NCBI GenBank assembly: GCA_032718475.1
Contig: JAUCBJ010002989.1
Coordinates: forward strand, 45,043-109,042
DNA length: 64,000 nucleotides
From: Nemertoderma westbladi
Lineage: Eukaryota; Xenacoelomorpha; Nemertodermatida; Nemertodermatidae
Direction of reading: 5' to 3'
Part shown: in pieces, positions 1 through 15,357 of the stretch
Position numbering within the stretch: position 1 is the first letter of the stretch
How the letters are laid out: every line of letters begins with the position of its first letter
The notes under the pieces: generated by a model
The model's database searches: none
The model's input: the letters and a program-made list of their open reading frames with translations, nothing else
What the model was told of the DNA's origin: nothing
Made by a program: the position numbers and the translations under genes

Positions 1-974
1 GACATTACCGGATATTTAATTGAAAATTTTCTATAAAAAAACGTATTCTCGTAAAATAAACCTGCGTAATTCAAAGAGATTCATTTGTGTGAAATTTAAA
101 TGGATATTATTAATTTTTTTGATTCTAGACTATTTATTACATGTAATTTCAAGCCTTCCCAATGCTCATTACATAATTGAGTTCAGTTCCACATAATTAT
201 TATTATTTAAAGTTGAATTGGCCGATCTTAATTACACTTTGTGGCCGTGGATATATATTTTGCGAATGCAGTAAAAAATACATTCCAGATATATTATGGT
301 AGATCTATAAGTAAATACATGTAAAACCATCGAATATTATAAAGGAGATTGTGTGGGACTAAGTATTTTACGTTTTTTTTTATTTTAATGGATTTGATTT
401 GATCAGCCTACGGTTGTATTCACAGGGTTCTGGCAGATCCTAAATTGAATATCTTTTAAATTCCAGTTTCCTTCAATGTTAAGTATTTCATTTAAAAGTG
501 GCATGATTTCATGACTTTTAATTGTCAGACTTCAGCGGTGCATGTTTGGGACATTGTGACACACTATAGTAACTGCGCAATGGAAAGTCTACATTTTGTT
601 TACATGTTTCTATAGTAATGCTTAGATTAAGATAACGTCGTCAATTTATATGTATATTATAGTTGCCGTGTATTTTATGAATATTAAATTTGTTCTGTTT
701 CAGTTTTACATAATATAATAATAACTTAGTATTCAAGGTGCGAAGCATTGAGCTTCCCTTAGCTATCATAATTAATGTTATTGTTACTTTATTTAATTAA
801 TAAATTGATCATCAATAGTTAATAATAATTTATAGTTTAATTTGTTTTTTTCAGATTTGTTATATCTTTATCAAATTATCACATAATAACTATGTGAGGT
901 CATTGTTCATAAAATATCATAAAATAGGAGAGGCTAGTTGACTTTTAGTCCAGATTGGCGGTGGCATTCCCCCT
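1..974. other. AT-rich flank, no gene seen
   Basis: No reading frame of useful length, splice-flanked exon or repeat family was recognised. The stretch is strongly AT-rich and ends directly at the first 37-bp satellite monomer. It may be intergenic or intronic; nothing here decides which. Confidence 0.5.
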
Positions 975-3900
975 TTCAGCATCCGGTTGCAAACATCCAA
1001 TAATGGTCTGTTCAGCATCCTGTTGCAAACATCCAATAATGGTCTGTTTAGCACTCCGGTTGCAAACATCCAATAATGGTCTGTTCTGCACTCCTGTTGC
1101 AAACATCCAATAATGGTCTGTTCAGCACTCCTGTTGCAAACATCCAATAATGGTCAGTTTAGCACTCCTGTTGCAAACATCCAATAATGGTCTGTTCAGC
1201 ATCCGGTTGCAAACATCCAATAATGGTCTGTTTAGCACTCCTGTTGCAAACATCCAATAATGGTCTGTTCAGCATCCGGTTGCAAACATCCAATAATGGT
1301 CTGTTCAGCATCCGGTTGCAAACATCCAATAATGGTCTGTTCAGCACTCCGGTTGCAAACATCCAATAATGGTCTGTTCAGCACTCCGGTTGCAAACATC
1401 CAATAATGGTCTGTTCTGCACTCCTGTTGCAAACATCCAATAATGGTCTGTTCAGCATTCCGGATGCAAACATCCAATAATGGTCTGTTCAGCATCCGGT
1501 TGCAAACATCCAATAATGGTCTGTTCAGCACTCCGGATGCAAACATCCAATAATGGTCTGTTCAGCATCCGGTTGCAAACATCCAATAATGGTCTGTTCA
1601 GCACTCCGGTTGCAAACATCCAATAATGGTCTGTTCTGCACTCCTGTTGCAAACATCCAATAATGGTCTGTTCTGCACTCCGGTTGCAAACATCCAATAA
1701 TGGTCTGTTCAGCACTCCGGATGCAAACATCCAATAATGGTCTGTTCTGCACTCCTGTTGCAAACATCCAATAATGGTCTGTTCTGCACTCCTGTTGCAA
1801 ACATCCAATAATGGTCTGTTCAGCATCCGGTTGCAAACATCCAATAATGGTCTGTTTAGCACTCCTGTTGCAAACATCCAATAATGGTCTGTTCAGCATC
1901 CGGTTGCAAACATCCAATAATGGTCTGTTCAGCATCCGGTTGCAAACATCCAATAATGGTCTGTTCAGCACTCCGGTTGCAAACATCCAATAATGGTCTG
2001 TTCTGCACTCCTGTTGCAAACATCCAATAATGGTCTGTTCAGCATTCCGGATGCAAACATCCAATAATGGTCTGTTCAGCACTCCGGATGCAAACATCCA
2101 ATAATGGTCTGTTCAGCATCCGGTTGCAAACATCCAATAATGGTCTGTTCAGCATCCGGTTGCAAACATCCAATAATGGTCTGTTCAGCATCCGGTTACA
2201 AACATCCAATAATGGTCTGTCCAGCACTCCGGTTGCAAACATTCACTAATGGTCTGTTCTGCACTCCTGTTGCAAACATCCAATAATGGTCTGTTCTGCA
2301 CTCCGGTTGCAAACATCCAATAATGGTCTGTTCAGCACTCCGGATGCAAACATCCAATAATGGTCTGTTCTGCACTCCTGTTGCAAACATCCAATAATGG
2401 TCTGTTCTGCACTCCGGTTGCAAACATCCAATAATGGTCTGTTCAGCACTCCGGTTGCAAACATCCAATAATGGTCTGTTCTGCACTCCTGTTGCAAACA
2501 TCCAATAATGGTCTGTTTAGCACTCCGGTTGCAAACATCCAATAATGGTCTGTTTAGCACTCCGGTTGCAAACATCCATTAATGGTCTGTTTAGCACTCC
2601 TGTTGCAAACATCCAATAATGGTCTGTTCAGCATCCGGTTACAAACATCCAATAATGGTCTGTTCAGCACTCCGGATGCAAACATCCAATAATGGTCTGT
2701 TCTGCACTCCTGTTGCAAACATCCAATAATGGTCTGTTCTGCACTCCGGTTGCAAACATCCAATAATGGTCTGTTCAGCACTCCGGTTGCAAACATCCAA
2801 TAATGGTCTGTTCTGCACTCCTGTTGCAAACATCCAATAATGGTCTGTTTAGCACTCCGGTTGCAAACATCCAATAATGGTCTGTTCAGCACTCCGGTTG
2901 CAAACATCCAATAATGGTCTGTTCTGCACTCCTGTTGCAAACATCCAATAATGGTCTGTTTAGCACTCCGGTTGCAAACATCCAATAATGGTCTGTTTAG
3001 CACTCCGGTTGCAAACATCCAATAATGGTCTGTTCAGCACTCCGGTTGCAAACATCCAATAATGGTCTGTTCTACACTCCTGTTGCAAACATCCAATAAT
3101 GGTCTGTTTAGCACTCCGGTTGCAAACATCCAATAATGGTCTGTTCAGCACTCCGGTTGCAAACATCCAATAATGGTCTGTTCTGCACTCCTGTTGCAAA
3201 CATCCAATAATGGTCTGTTTAGCACTCCGGTTGCAAACATCCAATAATGGTCTGTTCTGCACTCCGGTTGCAAACATCCAATAATGGTCTGTTCTGCACT
3301 CCTGTTGCAAACATCCAATAATGGTCTATTCAGCACTCCGGTTGCAAACATCCAATAATGGTCTGTTTAGCACTCCGGTTGCAAACATCCAATAATGGTC
3401 TGTTTAGCAGTCCTGTTGCAAACATCCAATAATGGTCTGTTCTGCACTCCTGTTGCAAACATCCAATAATGGTCTGTTTAGCACTCCGGTTGCAAACATC
3501 CAATAATGGTCTGTTCAGCACTCCGGTTGCAAACATCCAATAATGGTCTGTTCTGCACTCCTGTTGCAAACATCCAATAATGGTCTGTTTAGCACTCCGG
3601 TTGCAAACATCAAATAATGGTCTGTTCAGCACTCCGGTTGCAAACATCCAATAATGGTCTGTTCTGCACTCCTGTTGCAAACATCCAATAATGGTCTGTT
3701 TAGCACTCCGGTTGCAAACATCCAATAATGGTCTGTTTAGCACTCCTGTTGCAAACATCCAATAATGGTCTGTTCTGCACTCCTGTTGCAAACATACAAT
3801 AATGGTCTGTTTAGCACTCCGGTTGCAAACATCCAATAATGGTCTGTTTAGCACTCCTGTTGCAAACATCCAATAATGGTCTGTTCTGCACTCCTGTTGC

Positions 3901-6900
3901 AAACATCCAATAATGGTCTGTTTAGCACTCCGGTTGCAAACATCCAATAATGGTCTGTTCAGCACTCCGGTTGCAAACATCCAATAATGGTCTGTTCTGC
4001 ACTCCTGTTGCAAACATCCAATAATGGTCTGTTTAGCACACCGGTTGCAAACATCCAATAATGGTCTGTTCAGCACTCCGGATGCAAACATCCAATAATG
4101 GTCTGTTCTGCACTCCTGTTGCAAACATCCAATAATGGTATGTTCTGCACTCCGGTTGCAAACATCCAATAATGGTCTGTTCAGCACTCCGGTTGCAAAC
4201 ATCCAATAATGGTCTGTTCAGCACTCCGGTTGCAAACATCCAATAATGGTCTGTTCTGCACTCCTATTTTCATCCGGTTACAAACATCCAATAATGGTCT
4301 GTTCAGCACTCCTGTTGCAAACATCCAATAATGGTCTGTTCAGCATTCCGGATCCAAACATCCAATAATGGTCTGTTCAGCACTCCGGATGCAAACATCC
4401 AATAATGGTCTGTTCAGCATCCGGTTGCAAACATCCAATAATGGTCTGTTCAGCACTCCGGTTGCAAACATCCAATAATGGTCTGTTCTGCACTCCTGTT
4501 GCAAACATCCAATAATGGTCTGTTCAGCATTCCGGATGCAAACATCCAATAATGGTCTGTTCAGCACTCCGGATGCAAACATCCAATAATGGTCTGTTCA
4601 GCATCCGGTTGCAAACATCCAATAATGGTCTGTTCAGCATCCGGTTGCAAACATCCAATAATGGTCTGTTCAGCATCCGGTTACAAACATCCAATAATGG
4701 TCTGTCCAGCACTCCGGTTGCAAACATCCAATAATGGTCTGTTTAGCACTCCGGTTGCAAACATCAAATAATGGTCTGTTTAGCACTCCTGTTGCAAACA
4801 TCCAATAATGGTCTGTTCAGCATCCGGTTACAAACATCCAATAATGGTCTGTTCAGCACTCCGGATGCAAACATCCAATAATGGTCTGTTCTGCACTCCT
4901 GTTGCAAACATCCAATAATGGTCTGTTCTGCACTCCGGTTGCAAACATCCAATAATGGTCTGTTCAGCACTCCGGTTGCAAACATCCAATAATGGTCTGT
5001 TCAGCACTCCGGTTGCAAACATCCAATAATGGTCTGTTCTGCACTCCTGTTTCAAACATCCAATAATGGTCTGTTTAGCACTCCGGTTGCAAACATCCAA
5101 TAATGGTCTGTTCAGCACTCCGGTTGCAAACATCCAATAATGGTCTGTTCTGCACTCCTGTTGCAAACATCCAATAATGGTCTGTTTTGCACTCCGGTTG
5201 CAAACATCCAATAATGGTCTGTTTAGCACTCCGGTTGCAAACATCCAATAATGGTCTGTTTAGCACTCCTGTTGCAAACATCCAATAATGGTCTGTTCTG
5301 CACTCCGGTTGCAAACTTCCAATAATGGTCTGTTCTGCACTCCTGTTGCAAACATCCAATAATGGTCTGTTTAGCACTCCGGTTGCAAACATCCAATAAT
5401 GGTCTGTTCTGCACTCCTGTTGCAAACATCCAATAATGGTCTGTTTAGCACTCCGGTTGCAAACATCCAATAATGGTCTGTTTAGCACTCCTGTTGCAAA
5501 CATCCAATAATGGTCTGTTCTGCACTCCTGTTGCAAACATCCAATAATGGTCTGTTTAGCACTCCGGTTGCAAACATCCAATAATGGTCTTTTTAGCACT
5601 CCTGTTGCAAACATCCAATAATGGTCTGTTCTGCACTCCTGTTGCAAACATCCAATAATGGTCTGTTTAGCACTCCGGTTGCAAACATCCAATAATGGTC
5701 TGTTTAGCACTCCGGTTGCAAACATCCAATAATGGTCTGTTTAGCACTCCGGTTGCAAACATCCAATAATGGTCTGTTTAGCACTCCTGTTGCAAACATC
5801 CAATAATGGTCTGTTCTGCACTCCTGTTGCAAACATCCAATAATGGTCTGTTTAGCACTCCGGTTGCAAACATCCAATAATGGTCTGTTCTGCACTCCTG
5901 TTGCAAACATCCAATAATGGTCTGTTTAGCACTCCGGTTGCAAACATCCAATAATGGTCTGTTTAGCACTCCGGTTGCAAACATCCAGTAATGGTCTGTT
6001 TAGCACTCCGGTTGCAAACATCCAATAATGGTCTGTTTAGCACTCCTGTTGCAAACATCCAATAATGGTCTGTTCTGCACTCCTGTTGCAAACATCCAAT
6101 AATGGTCTGTTTAGCACTCCGGTTGCAAACATCCAATAATGGTCTGTTTAGCACTCCGGTTGCAAACATCCAATAATGGTCTGTTTAGCACTCCGGTTGC
6201 AAACATCCAGTAATGGTCTGTTTAGCACTCCGGTTGCAAACATCCAATAATGGTCTGTTTAGCACTCCTGTTGCAAACATCCAATAATGGTCTGTTCAGC
6301 ACTCCGGTTGCAAACATCCAATAATGGTCTGTTTAGCACTCCGGTTGCAAACATCCAATAATGGTCTGTTCAGCACTCCGGTTGCAATTATCCACTAATG
6401 GTCTGTTCAGCACTCCGGATGCAAACATCCAATAATGGTCTATTCAGCATCCGGTTACAAACATCCAATAATGGTCTGTTCTGCACTCCTATTTTCATCC
6501 GGTTACAAACATCCAATAATGGTCTGTTCAGCACTCCGGATGCAAACATCCAATAATGGTCTGTTCAGCACTCTTGTTGCAAACATCCAATAATGGTCTG
6601 TTCTGGATCCGGTTGCAAACATCCAATAATGGTCTGTTCTGGATCCGGTTGCAAACATCCAATAATGGTCTGTTCAGCACTCCGGATGCAAACATTCAAT
6701 AATGGTCTGTTCTGCACTCCTGTTGCAAACATCCAATAATGGTCTGTTTAGCACTCCTGTTGCAAACATCCAATAATGGTCTGTTCAGCATCCGGTTGCA
6801 AACATCCAATAATGGTCTGTTCAGCACTCCGGATGCAAACATCCAATAATGGTCTGTTCTGCACTCCGGATTCAAACATCCAATAATGGTCTGTTCTGCA

Positions 6901-7482
6901 CTCCTGTTGTAAACATCCAATAATGGTCTGTTTAGCACTCCTGTTGCAAACATCCAATAATGGTCTGTTCAGATTCCGGTTGCAAACATCCAATAATGGT
7001 CTGTTCAGCACTCCGGATGCAAACATCCAATAATGGTCTGTTCAGCACTCCGGATGCAAACATCCAATAATGGTCTGTTCAGCACTCGCGTTGCAAACAT
7101 CCACTAATGGTCTGTTCTGGATCCGGTTGCAAACATCCAATAATGGTCTGTTCAGCACTCCGGATGCAAACATCCAATAATGGTCTGTTCTGCACTCCTG
7201 TTGCAAACATCCAATAATGGTCTGTTTAGCACTCCTGTTGCAAACATCCAATAATGGTCTGTTCAGCATCCGGTTACAAACATCCAATAATGGTCTGTTC
7301 TGCACTCCTGTTGCAAACATCCAATAATGGTCTGCTTAGCACTCCTGTTGCAAACATCCAATAATGATCTGTTCTGCACTCCTGTTGCAAACATCCAATA
7401 ATGGTCTGTTTAGCACTCCTGTTGCAAACATCCAATAATGGTCTGTTCAGCATCCGGTTGCAAACATCCAATAATGGTCTGT

Positions 7483-10419
7483 TCAGCATCCGGTTGCAAA
7501 CATCCAATAATGGTCTGTTCTGCACTCCTGTTGCAAACATCCAATAATGGTCTGTTTAGCACTCCGGTTGCAAACATCCAATAATGGTCTGTTTAGCACT
7601 CCTGTTGCAAACATCCAATAATGGTCTGTTCTGCACTCCTGTTGCAAACATCCAATAATGGTCTGTTTAGCACACCGGTTGCAAACATCCAATAATGGTC
7701 TTTTTAGCACTCCTGTTGCAAACATCCAATAATGGTCTGTTCTGCACTCCTGTTGCAAACATCCAATAATGGTCTGTTTAGCACTCCGGTTGCAAACATC
7801 CAATAATGGTCTGTTTAGCACTCCGGTTGCAAGCATCCAATAATGGTCTGTTTAGCACTCCGGTTGCAAACATCCAATAATGGTCTGTTTAGCACTCCTG
7901 TTGCAAACATCCAATAATGGTCTGTTCTGCACTCCTGTTGCAAACATCCAATAATGGTCTGTTTAGCACTCCGGTTGCAAACATCCAATAATGGTCTGTT
8001 CTGCACTCCTGTTGCAAACATCCAATAATGGTCTGTTTAGCACTCCGGTTGCAAACATCCAATAATGGTCTGTTTAGCACTCCGGTTGCAAACATCCAAT
8101 AATGGTCTGTTTAGCACTCCTGTTGCAAACATCCAATAATGGTCTGTTCAGCATCCGGTTGCAAACATCCAATAATGGTCTGTTCAGCACTCCGGATGCA
8201 AACATCCAATAATGGTCTGTTCTGCACTCCGGATTCAAACATCCAATAATGGTCTGTTCTGCACTCCTGTTGTAAACATCCAATAATGGTCTGTTTAGCA
8301 CTCCTGTTGCAAACATCCAATAATGGTCTGTTCAGATTCCGGTTGCAAACATCCAATAATGGTCTGTTCAGCACTCCGGATGCAAACATCCAATAATGGT
8401 CTGTTCTGCACTCCTGTTGCAAACATCCAATAATGGTCTGTTTAGCACTCCTGTTGCAAACATCCAATAATGGTCTGTTCAGCATCCGGTTACAAACATC
8501 CAATAATGGTCTGTTCTGCACTCCTGTTGCAAACATCCAATAATGGTCTACTTAGCACTCCTGTTGCAAACATCCAATAATGGTCTGTTCTGCACTCCTG
8601 TTGCAAACATCCAATAATGGTCTGTTTAGCACTCCTGTTGCAAACATCCAATAATGGTCGGTTCAGCATCCGGTTGCAAACATCCAATAATGGTCTGTTC
8701 AGCATCCGGTTGCAAACATCCAATAATGGTATGTTCTGCACTCCTGTTGCAAACATCCAATAATGGTCTGTTTAGCACTCCGGTTGCAAACATCCAATAA
8801 TGGTCTGTTTAGCACTCCTGTTGCAAACATCCAATAATGGTCTGTTCTGCACTCCTGTTGCAAACATCCAATAATGGTCTGTTTAGCACACCGGTTGCAA
8901 ACATCCAATAATGGTCTTTTTAGCACTCCTGTTGCAAACATCCAATAATGGTCTGTTCTGCACTCCTGTTGCAAACATCCAATAATGGTCTGTTTAGCAC
9001 TCCGGTTGCAAACATCCAATAATGGTCTGTTTAGCACTCCGGTTGCAAGCATCCAATAATGGTCTGTTTAGCACTCCGGTTGCAAACATCCAATAATGGT
9101 CTGTTTAGCACTCCTGTTGCAAACATCCAATAATGGTCTGTTCTGCACTCCTGTTGCAAACATCCAATAATGGTCTGTTTAGCACTCCGGTTGCAAACAT
9201 CCAATAATGGTCTGTTCTGCACTCCTGTTGCAAACATCCAATAATGGTCTGTTTAGCACTCCGGTTGCAAACATCCAATAATGGTCTGTTTAGCACTCCG
9301 GTTGCAAACATCCAATAATGGTATGTTTAGCACTCCGGTTGCAAACATCCAATAATGGTCTGTTTAGCACTCCTGTTGCAAACATCCAATAATGGTCTGT
9401 TCTGCACTCCTGTTGCAAACATCCAATAATGGTCTGTTCTGCACTCCTGTTGCAAACATCCAATAATGGTCTGCTTAGCACTCCTGTTGCAAACATCCAA
9501 TAATGGTCTGTTCTGCACTCCTGTTGCAAACATCCAATAATGGTCTGTTTAGCACTCCTGTTGCAAACATCCAATAATGGTCGGTTCAGCATCCGGTTGC
9601 AAACATCCAATAATGGTCTGTTCAGCATCCGGTTGCAAACATCCAATAATGGTATGTTCTGCACTCCTGTTGCAAACATCCAATAATGGTCTGTTTAGCA
9701 CTCCGGTTGCAAACATCCAATAATGGTCTGTTTAGCACTCCTGTTGCAAACATCCAATAATGGTCTGTTCTGCACTCCTGTTGCAAACATCCAATAATGG
9801 TCTGTTTAGCACACCGGTTGCAAACATCCAATAATGGTCTTTTTAGCACTCCTGTTGCAAACATCCAATAATGGTCTGTTCTGCACTCCTGTTGCAAACA
9901 TCCAATAATGGTCTGTTTAGCACTCCGGTTGCAAACATCCAATAATGGTCTGTTTAGCACTCCGGTTGCAAGCATCCAATAATGGTCTGTTTAGCACTCC
10001 GGTTGCAAACATCCAATAATGGTCTGTTTAGCACTCCTGTTGCAAACATCCAATAATGGTCTGTTCTGCACTCCTGTTGCAAACATCCAATAATGGTCTG
10101 TTTAGCACTCCGGTTGCAAACATCCAATAATGGTCTGTTCTGCACTCCTGTTGCAAACATCCAATAATGGTCTGTTTAGCACTCCGGTTGCAAACATCCA
10201 ATAATGGTCTGTTTAGCACTCCGGTTGCAAACATCCAATAATGGTCTGTTTAGCACTCCGGTTGCAAACATCCAATAATGGTCTGTTTAGCACTCCTGTT
10301 GCAAACATCCAATAATGGTCTGTTCTGCACTCCTGTTGCAAACATCCAATAATGGTCTGTTTAGCACTCCGGTTGCAAACATCCAATAATGGTCTGTTTA
10401 GCACTCCGGTTGCAAACAT
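7483..10419. repeat. Nested tandem duplications within the satellite
   Basis: Blocks beginning near 7483, 8699 and 9622 repeat the same series of variant monomers, including the rare variants with AAGCATCC, CTTTTTAGC and AGCACACCGG. The steps are 1216 and 923 bp, close to whole numbers of monomers. The second and third blocks also share a private GGTATGTTCTGC variant just after their start. This is a local higher-order amplification, probably by unequal exchange. Confidence 0.8.
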
Positions 10420-10428
10420 CCAATAATG

Positions 10429-12775
10429 GTCTGTTCAGCACTCCGGTTGCAAACATCCACTAATGGTCTGTTCAGCACTCCGGATGCAAACATCCAATAA
10501 TGGTCTATTCAGCATCCGGTTACAAACATCCAATAATGGTCTGTTCTGCACTCCTATTTTCATCCGGTTACAAACATCCAATAATGGTCTGTTCAGCACT
10601 CCGGATGCAAACATCCAATAATGGTCTGTTCAGCACTCTTGTTGCAAACATCCAATAATGGTCTGTTCTGGATCCGGTTGCAAACATCCAATAATGGTCT
10701 GTTCAGCACTCCGGATGCAAACATTCAATAATGGTCTGTTCTGCACCCCTGTTGCAAACATCCAATAATGGTCTGTTTAGCACTCCTGTTGCAAACATCC
10801 AATAATGGTCTGTTCAGCATCCGGTTGCAAACATCCAATAATGGTCTGTTCAGCACTCCGGATGCAAACATCCAATAATGGTCTGTTCTGCACTCCGGAT
10901 TCAAACATCCAATAATGGTCTGTTCTGCACTCCTGTTGTAAACATCCAATAATGGTCTGTTTAGCACTCCTGTTGCAAACATCCAATAATGGTCTGTTTA
11001 GCACTCCTGTTGCAAACATCCAATAATGGTCTGTTCAGCACTCCGGATGCAAACATCCAATAATGGTCTGTTCAGCACTCCGGATGCAAACATCCAATAA
11101 TGGTCTGTTCAGCACTCGCGTTGCAAACATCCACTAATGGTCTGTTCTGGATCCGGTTGCAAACATCCAATAATGGTCTGTTCAGCACTCCGGATGCAAA
11201 CATCCAATAATGGTCTGTTCAGCACTCCGGATGCAAACATCCAATAATGGTCTGTTCAGCACTCGCGTTGCAAACATCCACTAATGGTCTGTTCTGGATC
11301 CGGTTGCAAACATCCAATAATGGTCTGTTCAGCACTCCGGATGCAAACATCCAATAATGGTCTGTTCTGCACTCCTGTTGCAAACATCCAATAATGGTCT
11401 GTTTAGCACTCCTGTTGCAAACATCCAATAATGGTCTGTTCAGCATCCGGTTACAAACATCCAATAATGGTCTGTTCTGCACTCCTGTTGCAAACATCCA
11501 ATAATGGTCTGCTTAGCACTCCTGTTGCAAACATCCAATAATGGTCTGTTCTGCACTCCTGTTGCAAACATCCAATAGTGGTCTGTTTAGCACTCCTGTT
11601 GCAAACATCCAATAATGGTCTGTTCAGCATCCGGTTGCAAACATCCAATAATGGTCTGTTCAGCATCCGGTTGCAAACATCCAATAATGGTCTGTTCTGC
11701 ACTCCTGTTGCAAACATCCAATAATGGTCTGTTTAGCACTCCTGTTGCAAACATCCAATAATGGTCTGTTCAGCATCCGGTTGCAAACATCCAATAATGG
11801 TCTGTTCAGCATCCGGTTGCAAACATCCAATAATGGTCTGTTCTGCACTCCTGTTGCAAACATCCAATAATGGTCTGTTCTGCACTCCTGTTGCAAACAT
11901 CCAATAATGGTCTGTTCTGCACTCCTGTTGCAAACATCCAATAATGGTCTGTTCAGCATCCGGTTGCAAACATCCAATAATGGTCTGTTCTGCACTCCGG
12001 TTGCAAACATCCAATAATGGTCTGTTCAGCATTCCGGATGCAAACATCCAATAATGGTCTGTTCAGCATTCCGGATGCAAACATCCAATAATGGTCTGTT
12101 CAGCATCCGGTTGCAAACATCCAATAATGGTCTGTTCAGCATCCGGTTGCAAACATCCAATAATGGTCTGTTCAGCATTCCGGATGCAAACATCCAATAA
12201 TGGTCTGTTCAGCACTCCGGATGCAAACATCCAATAATGGTCTGTTCAGCATCCGGTTGCAAACATCCAATAATGGTCTGTTCAGCATCCGGTTGCAAAC
12301 ATCCAATAATGGTCTGTTCAGCATCCGGTTACAAACATCCAATAATGGTCTGTTCAGCATTCCGGTTGCAAACATCCACTAATGGTCTGTTCTGGATCCG
12401 GTTGCAAACATCCAATAATGGTCTGTTCAGCATCCGGTTGCAAACATCCAATAATGGTCTGTTCAGCACTCCGGATGCAAACATCCAATAATGGTCTGTT
12501 CTGCACTCCTGTTGCAAACATCCAATAATGATCTGTTCTGCACTCCGGTTGCAAACATCCAATAATGGTCTGTTCAGCACTCCGGTTGCAAACATCCAAT
12601 AATCGTCTGTTCTGCACTCCTGTTGCAAATATCCAATAATGGTCTGTTTAGCACTCCGGTTGCAAACATCCAATAATGGTCTGTTTAGCACTCCGGTTGC
12701 AAACATCCAATAATGGTCTGTTTAGCACTCCTGTTGCAAACATCCAATAATGGTCTGTTCAGCATCCGGTTACAA
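10429..12775. repeat. Higher-order repeat unit, copy 1
   Basis: First of three long units with the same order of variant monomers. It matches the next unit at an offset of 2730 bp up to about 11.0 kb and 2582 bp afterwards. The 148-bp difference equals four monomers, an extra block here near 11040-11187. Confidence 0.8.
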
Positions 12776-13158
12776 ACATCCAATAATGGTCTGTTCTGCA
12801 CTCCTGTTGCAAACATCCAATAATGGTCTGTTTAGCACTCCTGTTGCAAACATCCAATAATGGTCTGTTCTGCACTCCTGTTGCAAACATCCAATAATGG
12901 TCTGTTTAGCACTCCGGTTGCAAACATCCAATAATGGTCTGTTTAGCACTCCGGTTGCAAACATCCAATAATGGTCTGTTTAGCACTCCGGTTGCAAACA
13001 TCCAATAATGGTCTGTTTAGCACTCCTGTTGCAAACATCCAATAATGGTCTGTTCTGCACTCCTGTTGCAAACATCCAATAATGGTCTGTTTAGCACTCC
13101 GGTTGCAAACATCCAATAATGGTCTGTTTAGCACTCCGGTTGCAAACATCCAATAATG

Positions 13159-15357
13159 GTCTGTTCAGCACTCCGGTTGCAAACATCCACTAATGGTCTG
13201 TTCAGCACTCCGGATGCAAACATCCAATAATGGTCTATTCAGCATCCGGTTACAAACATCCAATAATGGTCTGTTCTGCACTCCTATTTTCATCCGGTTA
13301 CAAACATCCAATAATGGTCTGTTCAGCACTCCGGATGCAAACATCCAATAATGGTCTGTTCAGCACTCTTGTTGCAAACATCCAATAATGGTCTGTTCTG
13401 GATCCGGTTGCAAACATCCAATAATGGTCTGTTCAGCACTCCGGATGCAAACATTCAATAATGGTCTGTTCTGCACCCCTGTTGCAAACATCCAATAATG
13501 GTCTGTTTAGCACTCCTGTTGCAAACATCCAATAATGGTCTGTTCAGCATCCGGTTGCAAACATCCAATAATGGTCTGTTCAGCACTCCGGATGCAAACA
13601 TCCAATAATGGTCTGTTCTGCACTCCGGATTCAAACATCCAATAATGGTCTGTTCTGCACTCCTGTTGTAAACATCCAATAATGGTCTGTTTAGCACTCC
13701 TGTTGCAAACATCCAATAATGGTCTGTTCAGATTCCGGTTGCAAACATCCAATAATGGTCTGTTCAGCACTCCGGATGCAAACATCCAATAATGGTCTGT
13801 TCAGCACTCCGGATGCAAACATCCAATAATGGTCTGTTCAGCACTCGCGTTGCAAACATCCACTAATGGTCTGTTCTGGATCCGGTTGCAAACATCCAAT
13901 AATGGTCTGTTCAGCACTCCGGATGCAAACATCCAATAATGGTCTGTTCTGCACTCCTGTTGCAAACATCCAATAATGGTCTGTTTAGCACTCCTGTTGC
14001 AAACATCCAATAATGGTCTGTTCAGCATCCGGTTACAAACATCCAATAATGGTCTGTTCTGCACTCCTGTTGCAAACATCCAATAATGGTCTGCTTAGCA
14101 CTCCTGTTGCAAACATCCAATAATGGTCTGTTCTGCACTCCTGTTGCAAACATCCAATAGTGGTCTGTTTAGCACTCCTGTTGCAAACATCCAATAATGG
14201 TCTGTTCAGCATCCGGTTGCAAACATCCAATAATGGTCTGTTCAGCATCCGGTTGCAAACATCCAATAATGGTCTGTTCTGCACTCCTGTTGCAAACATC
14301 CAATAATGGTCTGTTTAGCACTCCTGTTGCAAACATCCAATAATGGTCTGTTCAGCATCCGGTTGCAAACATCCAATAATGGTCTGTTCAGCATCCGGTT
14401 GCAAACATCCAATAATGGTCTGTTCTGCACTCCTGTTGCAAACATCCAATAATGGTCTGTTCTGCACTCCTGTTGCAAACATCCAATAATGGTCTGTTCT
14501 GCACTCCTGTTGCAAACATCCAATAATGGTCTGTTCAGCATCCGGTTGCAAACATCCAATAATGGTCTGTTCTGCACTCCGGTTGCAAACATCCAATAAT
14601 GGTCTGTTCAGCATTCCGGATGCAAACATCCAATAATGGTCTGTTCAGCATTCCGGATGCAAACATCCAATAATGGTCTGTTCAGCATCCGGTTGCAAAC
14701 ATCCAATAATGGTCTGTTCAGCATCCGGTTGCAAACATCCAATAATGGTCTGTTCAGCATTCCGGATGCAAACATCCAATAATGGTCTGTTCAGCACTCC
14801 GGATGCAAACATCCAATAATGGTCTGTTCAGCATCCGGTTGCAAACATCCAATAATGGTCTGTTCAGCATCCGGTTGCAAACATCCAATAATGGTCTGTT
14901 CAGCATCCGGTTACAAACATCCAATAATGGTCTGTTCAGCATTCCGGTTGCAAACATCCACTAATGGTCTGTTCTGGATCCGGTTGCAAACATCCAATAA
15001 TGGTCTGTTCAGCATCCGGTTGCAAACATCCAATAATGGTCTGTTCAGCACTCCGGATGCAAACATCCAATAATGGTCTGTTCTGCACTCCTGTTGCAAA
15101 CATCCAATAATGATCTGTTCTGCACTCCGGTTGCAAACATCCAATAATGGTCTGTTCAGCACTCCGGTTGCAAACATCCAATAATCGTCTGTTCTGCACT
15201 CCTGTTGCAAATATCCAATAATGGTCTGTTTAGCACTCCGGTTGCAAACATCCAATAATGGTCTGTTTAGCACTCCGGTTGCAAACATCCAATAATGGTC
15301 TGTTTAGCACTCCTGTTGCAAACATCCAATAATGGTCTGTTCAGCATCCGGTTACAA
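13159..15357. repeat. Higher-order repeat unit, copy 2
   Basis: Second long unit. From about 13.8 kb on it matches copy 1 at an offset of 2582 bp, including single-base variants such as CAATAGTGG, AATCGTCTG and CAAATATCC, so the duplication is recent. Confidence 0.8.
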